A stretch of DNA of 64,000 nt from Vallitalea sp. (lineage in GTDB: Bacteria > Bacillota > Clostridia > Lachnospirales > Vallitaleaceae). Every line of letters starts with the position of its first letter. Position 1 is the first letter of the stretch. The stretch is taken from NCBI GenBank assembly GCA_025210515.1, contig JAOARM010000040.1:216658-280657 (forward strand), in the 5' to 3' direction. Positions 57,715-64,000 of this stretch are shown piece by piece. A program made the translations under genes and the position numbers. Under the pieces are notes generated by a model. That model saw only the letters and a program-made list of their open reading frames with translations. It had not been told where the DNA came from and made no database searches.

Positions 57715-57887
57715 AGCTGTCGGATACATTTTTGATGGCTAAAAAGTTTTGGAAGATATACTAGTTTTAGCTATTCATACTATAAACGTGTAGTTTAAGA
57801 GTATGTGCTACGCCGTTTATGGCTTCGCTTGATGCTAAATATAGTATATCTTCCTCTATATTGGTGTATAAATGTATTTCAATAGCT
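57715..57887. repeat. MITE-like element with nested inverted repeats (copy 2)
   Basis: Outer arms AGCTGTCGGATACATTT (57715-57731) and AAATGTATTTCAATAGCT (57870-57887). Inner arms GGAAGATATACTAG (57751-57764) and TAGTATATCTTCC (57842-57854). Shares TAGCTATTCATAC (57768-57780) and the nested layout with 37371-37514. Takes up most of the 317-bp gap between mltG and trmR; no gene seen there. Confidence 0.6.
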
Positions 57888-57993
57888 GTTTAATATAATT
57901 AGTTAATTAGTAAGTTCATATAACTAAGTTTAATTTGATTATATATTATTTATTAATTTAGTAAGATTATAGATGTAATAAAAGGAGATTATA

Positions 57994-58650
57994 ATGAGTG
58001 AAATCACTTATCAATATATAAGAGATTATCTTATGGCTATTGAGCCTGATGATGATATTTTAATTCGCGAAATTAGAGAGGAAGCAATTAAAGATAATGT
58101 ACCAATTATTAAGTCAGAAGTTAAGAACTTATTAAGATGTATATTATTAATGCAAAAGCCAAAAAATATATTAGAAATAGGTACTGCTGTTGCATATTCT
58201 TCGATAATTATGAGTGACTGTATTGGTCATGATGGTAAAATAACTACTATTGAAAGATCAGATATGATGATTAAGAAAGCCAAATTGAATATAGAAAAGG
58301 CGTCAAAAGAAAATAGTATTATATTATTAGAAGGAGATGCAGGTGACATATTAAAATCTCTAGAAGGAACATATGATATGATTTTTATGGATGCCGCTAA
58401 AGGTCAGTATTTGACTTTTTTACCAGATTGTTTAAGACTATTAAAAACTGGTGGGCTACTTATTTCCGATAATGTACTTCAAAATGGAACAGTAGCAAAA
58501 TCAAGATTTAGTGTGCCAAGAAGGCAGAGAACCATTCATAATAGAATGAGAGATTATCTATGGGAACTTAATCATAATCCTAATTTGAAGACATCTATAC
58601 TTCCTATTGCAGATGGATTAACACTTAGTTATAAAATAGATAGTAAATAA
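57994..58650 (+). CDS. trmR: SAM-dependent O-methyltransferase TrmR-like
   Basis: 218 residues. Class I methyltransferase: LEIGTAVAYSSIIM, TTIERSDMMIKKAKLNIEKA, YDMIFMDAAKGQYLTFLPD and LLISDNVLQNG. Matches Bacillus YrrM/TrmR, which methylates 5-hydroxyuridine in tRNA to mo5U; the next gene encodes a U32 peptidase-like protein used in the hydroxylation step, which supports the call. Confidence 0.9.
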   Translation: MSEITYQYIRDYLMAIEPDDDILIREIREEAIKDNVPIIKSEVKNLLRCILLMQKPKNILEIGTAVAYSSIIMSDCIGHDGKITTIERSDMMIKKAKLNIEKASKENSIILLEGDAGDILKSLEGTYDMIFMDAAKGQYLTFLPDCLRLLKTGGLLISDNVLQNGTVAKSRFSVPRRQRTIHNRMRDYLWELNHNPNLKTSILPIADGLTLSYKIDSK

Positions 58651-58743
58651 TATGGATGCTATGTGAATTAAGTTATTTATTAGATTTCATACAATTTGTT
58701 AATTATATAGATAATCTACATAATATAAAAGGAGTGACAAAAG

Positions 58744-59973
58744 GTGAATAAACCCGAATTACTTATCCCAGCAGGTAGTTTAGAAAATCTAGAAGTGGCA
58801 GTTCTATATGGTGCTGACGCTGTATATATAGGTGGACAACAATTTGGTCTTAGAGCAAAAGCAAAGAATTTTTCTATGGATCAGATGAAGGAAGGGATTG
58901 AGTTTGCACATAAACATAATGTAAAAGTGTATGTGACTGCTAATATTATTGCTCATAATGCTGATATACAAAATGTTTATGATTATTTTGAAGAACTAAA
59001 GAGCGTTAATCCGGATGCTCTAATTATAGCTGACCCAGGTATTTTAGCTATTGCAAAAGAAGTATTGCCAGAGATGGAACTACATCTAAGTACGCAAGCT
59101 AATAATACAAATTATGGAAGTGTTAAATTCTGGCATAACGTAGGTGTTAAGAGAGTAGTTGTTGCTAGAGAATTATCATTCAAAGAAATAAAGGAGATTA
59201 GTGAGAATACTCCAGATACTCTTGATATAGAAGCATTTGTACATGGTGCTATGTGTATATCTTATTCAGGTAGATGTTTGCTTAGTAATTATATGGCTGG
59301 TAGAGATGCTAACAAAGGAGCTTGTACACATCCTTGTAGATGGCAATATCATCTTGTTGAAGAAACTCGCCCAAATGAATACATGCCTGTTATTGAAAAT
59401 GAGAGAGGTACATATGTATATAATTCAAAAGATTTATGTATGTTAGAGTATGTAAAAGAGCTTATTGATGCTGGTGTAGATAGTTTTAAAATCGAAGGCA
59501 GAATGAAGACTCAACTATATGTTGCGACAGTAACTAGAACATACCGAAAAGCGATTGATGATTATTTTGAAGATGCTACAAAATATAGAGAAAATATACC
59601 GTATTATCTAGATGAGATTAAGAAGTGTACACATAGAAAGTTCACAACTGGATTTTATCACAATAGACCTAATGAAGAAGATCAGATTTATAATAGTAAC
59701 ACATATATAAGAAGCTATACTTTTGTAGGAAAAGTATTAAGTTATGATGCTGAAAATGAAATAGTTTCTATTCAACAGAGAAATAAATTCTGTGTTGGTG
59801 ATACTGTTGAATTTATGGATGTTAAAGGAGAAAACTATAAAGTTGCTATTGATGAAATGTGGGATGAAGAAGGAAATAGCATTGAGAGTGCTCCACATCC
59901 AAAACAAATTATTAAATTCAAAGTTTCAAAACAATTCCCTAACAATACAATTGTTAGATTGAAAAATGATTAA
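58744..59973 (+). CDS. U32 family peptidase-like protein (TrhP-type)
   Basis: 409 residues from a GTG with AAAGGAGTG upstream. KPELLIPAGSLENLEVAVLYGADAVYIGGQQFGLRAKAKNF spans the start, then AFVHGAMCISYSGRCLLSNYMAGRDANKGACTHPCRW with the four Cys likely to hold a [4Fe-4S] cluster, and DSFKIEGRMKTQLYVA. Homologues (TrhP, RlhA) hydroxylate tRNA or rRNA bases. With trmR it probably makes 5-methoxyuridine at tRNA position 34. Confidence 0.92.
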   Translation: MNKPELLIPAGSLENLEVAVLYGADAVYIGGQQFGLRAKAKNFSMDQMKEGIEFAHKHNVKVYVTANIIAHNADIQNVYDYFEELKSVNPDALIIADPGILAIAKEVLPEMELHLSTQANNTNYGSVKFWHNVGVKRVVVARELSFKEIKEISENTPDTLDIEAFVHGAMCISYSGRCLLSNYMAGRDANKGACTHPCRWQYHLVEETRPNEYMPVIENERGTYVYNSKDLCMLEYVKELIDAGVDSFKIEGRMKTQLYVATVTRTYRKAIDDYFEDATKYRENIPYYLDEIKKCTHRKFTTGFYHNRPNEEDQIYNSNTYIRSYTFVGKVLSYDAENEIVSIQQRNKFCVGDTVEFMDVKGENYKVAIDEMWDEEGNSIESAPHPKQIIKFKVSKQFPNNTIVRLKND

Positions 59974-60090
59974 TTAATAATTAAGTATAGAAAACTAGTT
60001 AAATAATAATAAATATTTTAGGTGGAAAGGCACTTTCTTAATAATATATTCATAAACTATTATGAATACATATTTAGAGGTGCTTTTATT

Positions 60091-60774
60091 TTGCTATTTA
60101 ATTTTTTGACATTCATTTTACCAGGATTCTATTTTACAACATCTCAATCTTTTCCTAAGCCGCTATCAAGTGAAGAGGAAAAAGAGTATCTAATTAAGTG
60201 TAAAGCAGGTGATATGCAAGCAAGAAACGTGCTTATTGAAAGGAATTTACGCTTAGTTGCACATATTGTTAAGAAGTATAATACGACAGAAAGAGATATG
60301 GACGATTTAATATCAATAGGAACTATAGGTTTAATAAAAGCAATTACCACTTTTAATATAGATAAAGGTACAAGGTTAGCTACTTATGCAGCTAGATGTA
60401 TAGAAAATGAATTACTAATGATGCTTAGAAATGAGAAGAAACATGCTAAAGAAGTTTCTCTTCAAGAGCCTATAGGAATTGACAAAGAAGGAAATGAAAT
60501 AAGTCTTATTGATGTAATAGAAACTAAATCAGATTCTATTATTGATCAAGTTGATTTAAAAATGAAGATTAGACATTTATATAATAAAATGAAATACGTT
60601 CTTAAAAAAAGAGAGCAAACTGTTATAGAGCTTAGATATGGGCTTAATAATAATGCAGAAAAGACACAACGAGAAATAGCAAGTATGTTAGGTATTTCAA
60701 GATCATATGTATCAAGAATAGAGAAAAAGGCGTTAAGTAAGTTAAATAAGGAATTTACAGGAAATGAAAGTTAG
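60091..60774 (+). CDS. sigK: sporulation sigma factor SigK
   Basis: 227 residues from a TTG at 60091 with AGAGGTG eight bases upstream. Start choice gives a ~20-residue hydrophobic pro-sequence (FNFLTFILPGFYF) before SFPKPLSSEEEKEYL, as in Bacillus pro-SigK; the frame is open from a GTG at 60022. Region 2 (NLRLVAHIVKKYN...DDLISIGTIGLIKAI) and region 4 (QREIASMLGISRSYVSRIEKKAL) are complete. Late mother-cell sigma factor. The gene is not interrupted by a skin-like element. Confidence 0.93.
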   Translation: MLFNFLTFILPGFYFTTSQSFPKPLSSEEEKEYLIKCKAGDMQARNVLIERNLRLVAHIVKKYNTTERDMDDLISIGTIGLIKAITTFNIDKGTRLATYAARCIENELLMMLRNEKKHAKEVSLQEPIGIDKEGNEISLIDVIETKSDSIIDQVDLKMKIRHLYNKMKYVLKKREQTVIELRYGLNNNAEKTQREIASMLGISRSYVSRIEKKALSKLNKEFTGNES

Positions 60775-60826
60775 ATTGTCTTAAAGAGTCTTTCTTACTA
60801 AATTAAAACAGTTTTTGGCTATTTGT

Positions 60827-60874
60827 CAAAATGGGGGTGGAATTCTTTGGGATTTCACTCCATTTTTGGGTTTA
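60827..60874 (+). other. hairpin-forming stretch with element-like 12-mer
   Basis: AAAATGG and CCATTTT arms plus inner GTG/CAC and GAAT/ATTT pairing around 60828-60874, with CAAAATGGGGGT at 60827-60838. The same 12-mer recurs at 63011-63022. Each copy lies some 180-310 bp before a helicase fragment, suggesting both are parts of related mobile elements. Confidence 0.4.
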
Positions 60875-61035
60875 GGTGGGTTTAAGATGTGAAGTAGATT
60901 GTTTTTTTATTTTAAAGCAATCGTACCTAAGATTTGAAGAAGACCATTTGTATCCTTCTTTTGATAGAATTTCATACATTGAAGCCATTTAGAAGCCGAT
61001 ATAGTAAATCAATTTGTAAAGGATAAAAAAATATA

Positions 61036-61173
61036 TGAAGATACTTATCAAACAAGCTTTTAAAGAATGGATATTCAAGGATGCTGAGATACGAAAGAAG
61101 TATGTAGATTTCTATAATCAAAACTTCAGTAACATAAGGCTAAGGGAATATGATGGTAGTCAATATCCATAAG
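61036..61173 (+). pseudogene. fragment of a conjugative-element SNF2-type helicase/methylase
   Basis: An open piece of about 45 codons reads KILIKQAFKEWIFKDAEIRK then KYVDFYNQNFSNIRLREYDGS and stops at TAA after SQYP. This matches the conserved WIxKDxxRRxxLVxxYNxxFNxxRxREYDGSH region of the very large helicases of Tn1549-like elements. No start, no helicase motifs: decayed remnant. Confidence 0.65.
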
Positions 61174-61249
61174 ACACAAGCAATATCAAAAAATAAGGAG
61201 TCAATCAGAAACAAAGAAGAAGATTTAGCCATTTGAAAGGAGGTATGAT

Positions 61250-61393
61250 ATGGGATTAATCAAAGATTTCTTTGAAAAGCTCAGATACGGTAATAGCCTG
61301 AAAAAGTTAGAATGTGACGACCTTAATAAAATGCAGCTTAATGAAGTCATGGAAGGGTTAAGAGCAGGGCTAGCACTATCACAGATTGACTAA
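61250..61393 (+). CDS. small ORF of mobile-element type, possibly truncated
   Basis: 47 residues with a perfect ribosome site (AAAGGAGG, 5 bases). Begins MGLIKDFFEKLRYGNSLKKL and ends EVMEGLRAGLALSQID. The last part resembles the EIRLGLExGLxxxxxxLYA repeat found in small proteins of conjugative elements, cut short by the stop. Function unknown; may be a remnant. Confidence 0.45.
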   Translation: MGLIKDFFEKLRYGNSLKKLECDDLNKMQLNEVMEGLRAGLALSQID

Positions 61394-61417
61394 GTATAAA
61401 ATATATGACTTTATTTT

Positions 61418-61609
61418 TCATGATTTTTCAATATACTTTTCATCCCACACACTATGGGATAGAAAGTGTCCAATAGTGGTACGGTGGTTTGAACTATACT
61501 TGCAATATCAGTAGTTTTAGCCGTAATCCCCTTAGAAGTTGTAGCAACAATAAATTCTTTTATATGCTTACAACTGTATTTGAGTAATAAAAATCTACGT
61601 TTGTTTCAT
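61418..61609 (-). pseudogene. IS transposase N-terminal remnant, frameshifted
   Basis: On the minus strand one frame reads LLLKYSCKHIKEFIVATTSK then GITAKTTDIAS; after a shift of frame it continues NHRTTIGHFLSHSVWDEKYIEKS. The HRTTIxHFLS...W pattern is the N-terminal region of IS701/IS4-like DDE transposases. The DDE catalytic core is missing and at least two frame changes are needed, so it is a relic. Confidence 0.55.
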
Positions 61610-61737
61610 TAAAAAACTTGTTAATGCTAATATAATAAGCGACTATGTTTTTGTAGAATAGAGTAGTTATGTATGCTATAATGGGATAATAAAATGGAGT
61701 GATTCAATAATAATTACTATTTGGAAGGAGGATAATA

Positions 61738-62811
61738 ATGTTATCGGATTTATACTATAGAAGAAAATTGGGCATGCCGTATTTTTCATTTATATTTATA
61801 GTATGTTGCTTGTTGGTGACTGTTTCTACGTATTTTTTTCCAGAGGTAAACAATGTTTTTGGTGGCACTAAACAAAAATACTACATATGGCAATATTTAA
61901 CTATGATATTTGAACACGGATCGTATGATCTCCCGCCTTTGTTGCATATGTTTGCTAATATTGCAGTGGTTGGCTTTTTTGGTGTGATAACAGAGAGGCT
62001 ACTTGGTATTAAGAGGTTTTTAATATTAAACATTATTACAACGATAGTTTATTATATATATTTCTATTGTATGAATGGGCTATATGTTAACGGTGGTTCC
62101 GGAATTATATGGGCGTATACATCAGTTGTATTATATACAGTTATTTTCTTATTAAAAAATGATAAGAGCAAGGTGATTAAGGATTTTATGTTTTACGTGT
62201 TTATCTTATTACTCACTGGCACTTGGATTATTATTACAGTTGCGGATTATAAAATTCACGGAGAAGTATCACTAGGTATTAAATCTCACTTTATAAGTGT
62301 TTTATTAGGTTTTTTCTTTGTGTTATTATGGAAAGAGTATATTAAGAAAAAAATAGACAGTACAGATTTGGACGAGAGCGATTATTATCATCCTGTGCAT
62401 AAATGGATAAAAAGAATAGTGTTATTAGTTCCTAGTTTTATAATAGTTGTTTTAGTCTTAACATTTACAGGGGTTATTACGAATCATATCTCAAAAGTAA
62501 ATATAGTTAGTATAACTCCAGAAAATTCAATTGAAATGTTGAACAAAAATGACCTAAAAATTGTAATTAAATTTGATGATTCTATGAAAAAAGAGTATCA
62601 AAAAGATAGTTTGAGTGTCAACTCAACGGAGCATCATACAGATCAGTTAACCTTTAAGCATTATTGGGAAGATAATCGGAATTTAGTATTAAAATTCAAT
62701 AGAGCGATTTATCAAGATGAAAAGATTAGAATAGCTTTAAGTGGCTTGACTGACTCAGAAGGTTTAAGATTCAAAAAGGATATAATTTTAAAGTATAATT
62801 ATCAAAAGTAA
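61738..62811 (+). CDS. rhomboid family intramembrane serine protease with C-terminal Ig-like domain
   Basis: 357 residues, AAGGAGG before the ATG. Six predicted membrane helices hold the rhomboid signs: HMFAN (70-74), ERLLG-x-RF after it, GGSG with nucleophile Ser121, and His184 in SHFISVLLGF. A cytoplasmic linker is followed by a seventh helix (IVLLVPSFIIVVLVLTFTGVI, 231-251) and an outside domain (260-357) starting SITPENS...LKIVIKFDDSM, like bacterial Ig-like (Big_5/SbsA) folds. Target unknown. The only intact gene in the mobile debris after sigK. Confidence 0.75.
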   Translation: MLSDLYYRRKLGMPYFSFIFIVCCLLVTVSTYFFPEVNNVFGGTKQKYYIWQYLTMIFEHGSYDLPPLLHMFANIAVVGFFGVITERLLGIKRFLILNIITTIVYYIYFYCMNGLYVNGGSGIIWAYTSVVLYTVIFLLKNDKSKVIKDFMFYVFILLLTGTWIIITVADYKIHGEVSLGIKSHFISVLLGFFFVLLWKEYIKKKIDSTDLDESDYYHPVHKWIKRIVLLVPSFIIVVLVLTFTGVITNHISKVNIVSITPENSIEMLNKNDLKIVIKFDDSMKKEYQKDSLSVNSTEHHTDQLTFKHYWEDNRNLVLKFNRAIYQDEKIRIALSGLTDSEGLRFKKDIILKYNYQK

Positions 62812-62921
62812 AGATTACATATATTAGTAGGCTTGAAAATGCTAATTATAACCTTAGCATAGCATTTCTTAAAAGAATTGTTCATGCACTAGGAAAAGAA
62901 CTTCATATAGAATTTAGATAA
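62811..62921 (+). pseudogene. C-terminal fragment of an XRE/HigA-like antitoxin
   Basis: 37 codons reading KITYISRLENANYNLSIAFL then KRIVHALGKELHIEFR and a stop. This is the end of an XRE helix-turn-helix protein of the HigA kind (ISRIENGxYNPSxxFLxRIxxALGKxLHIEFR). No start codon or first half is present; it overlaps the rhomboid stop by one base. Confidence 0.6.
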
Positions 62922-62925
62922 GTTG

Positions 62926-62958
62926 ATCCGACTGCAAATAATGTAGTCGGATTTTTTT
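62926..62958 (+). terminator. terminator after rhomboid/XRE fragment
   Basis: ATCCGACT (62926-62933) and AGTCGGAT (62945-62952) with an 11-base loop, then a run of T. Probably belonged to the antitoxin gene and now ends the rhomboid transcript. Confidence 0.88.
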
Positions 62959-63147
62959 AGCCAAATATAAGTGTGTTGAGTGTCCTTTATTAGTGAAGGT
63001 CATTTTTTTGCAAAATGGGGGTACAAATCGCCGATTTTTTTCCTTACTTATGAAGGGACTTTTTTAAATCCAAGTAAGCCAAAGTGCGTACGGCTTAGGC
63101 TTTGCTTTTTAAATAGATAACTAAACAATGAAAAGGAGATGAACACA

Positions 63148-64000
63148 ATGAAATTCTTAGAGAAACAACACCTATTGAATTACCTGTTAAGGGAATATGA
63201 TGGTAGTCACCTTACCTTTTCTGAAATGAATCCAGATATTAAGCTAAGAACCCATCAAGTCAATGCTGTAGCTAGAACTATTTATGGTGGAAATACATTA
63301 CTTGCACATGTAGTAGGATCAGGCAAGACTTTTGAGATGATAGCAAGCTGTATGGAGCAAAAGAGAGTCCCAGAGAGTCAATGGACTGTAGTAGAAAATG
63401 CTCATGAAGGAATCGTAAGTCGTAAAGATTTTGAAAAGGTGCAAAATATGTTCAGACAATACTCTAAGAAGGGTAGAAGAAAAAATACCGAATTATTTAC
63501 GTCTAAAATCAAGTGTGCAGGTTGTGATCATACCTTAGTAACGAAGGAATACGATAATAAAGCTGGTAGAGTAGTAAGGTATGCTTGTAATACGAATAAT
63601 GGTGTAGACATACATAAATGTATTAAGAACATGATCTATGAAGAAGTCATAGCGAAGGTTATACTTACCATGTTACAGCAGTTTATCCAGTTAGTAGAGG
63701 ATGTAAATCAGGTCAATTACAACAGGAAGGACAGCATTAAGGAATATAAAAAAGAAGTTAATGGATATAAAAATACATTGCTAATGTTACAAAATAAGAA
63801 ATTTGATAATTATAAAGCATATAAGGCTGGAACTATCACACTTGAGGTATTTAAGAAAGAGAAGAGAACTTATGAGAAAAGAGAAGAGGGAATAGATCAT
63901 AAGATAGAAGCGCTTATTCATAAGATCGAGTTATTACAATCCAATGTAGACGATAGTGAGGTTATAGCAAAAGAATTTAATAGATGCTCTCCTTTTGAGA
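63148..64000 (+). pseudogene. chimeric ORF: helicase fragment fused to serine-recombinase C-terminal half (runs off the window)
   Basis: Open without a stop for 284 codons to the edge, with AAGGAGATG before the ATG. Residues about 13-72 are a mobile-element helicase piece: [40 protein letters not shown] and Walker A VVGSGKT. At about residue 73 it changes to a large serine recombinase: [20 protein letters not shown], zinc ribbon CAGC...C...C ([26 protein letters not shown]), then the coiled coil. Both the helicase core and the recombinase catalytic Ser domain are missing, so neither parent activity is likely. Confidence 0.75.

Noticed and set aside
60091..60774. sigK interrupted by a skin-like element
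   Set aside because: Regions 2 to 4 are continuous in one frame; the recombinase fragment lies outside the gene.
60850..60990. 34-codon minus-strand frame after sigK (MYEILSKEGYKWSSSNLRYD...)
   Set aside because: No ribosome site or recognised family; too short to support as a gene, although it could be debris.

Overview
This window is AT-rich chromosomal DNA of a Gram-positive, endospore-forming anaerobe of the class Clostridia. The evidence is the sporulation set (spoIVA, gpr, spoIIP, sigK), Firmicutes-type gene orders (rimP-nusA-rnpM-ylxQ-infB-rbfA-nrnA-truB-ribF-rpsO-pnp; hrcA-grpE-dnaK-dnaJ-prmA-rsmE), strong GGAGG ribosome binding sites, and many TTG/GTG starts. The order resembles Lachnospirales or Vallitaleaceae-like genomes, but that placement is inference. 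A cheY and a FliK/FlhB-like pair hint at a motile cell.

Layout: 1-7.8 kb holds a FliK-like end, an FlhB-like protein, yraN, pgeF, a DUF512 Fe-S protein, der, plsY, gpsA and spoIVA. 7.9-18.7 kb is the transcription/translation/RNA-processing superoperon from rimP to pnp. 18.8-28.8 kb has an M16 peptidase, dut, a ferredoxin-like aldo/keto reductase, a small CRISPR array with no cas genes beside it, nadE (minus strand), mgsA, comEA, a two-component system and a GerMN lipoprotein. 28.9-37.3 kb has comEC, an inserted secreted-protein/acidic-partner gene pair (toxin-immunity-like), holA, rpsT, gpr and spoIIP. 37.6-50.4 kb has lepA, hemW, the HrcA/CIRCE heat-shock operon, prmA, rsmE, cheY, a cysteine desulfurase and thiI. 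50.5-60.8 kb has a histidine-less HPr-like protein, mtaB, ireB, ruvX, a DUF1292 gene, fur, rnjA, ylbF-like, mltG, trmR, a U32 peptidase and sigK. 60.8-64 kb is an accessory zone of decayed mobile-element pieces (helicase fragments, an IS transposase relic, an XRE fragment, a serine-recombinase piece fused to a helicase piece) around one intact gene, a rhomboid protease with an extra C-terminal domain.

Apart from ordinary housekeeping, the sequence shows several families of small palindromic intergenic elements (three copies with a GTGACRTAGTCRC core, two related elements sharing TAGCTATTCATAC, and single large inverted repeats near pnp, spoIIP, comEC and dnaJ). It also shows structured leaders for ribosomal proteins S15 and S20 and an extra perfect palindrome inside the hrcA promoter. 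The most interesting uncharacterised unit is the promoter-secreted protein-acidic protein-terminator cassette at 31.46-33.22 kb. The cas genes that would serve the CRISPR array, and the rest of the mobile element at the right edge, would have to lie outside this window.
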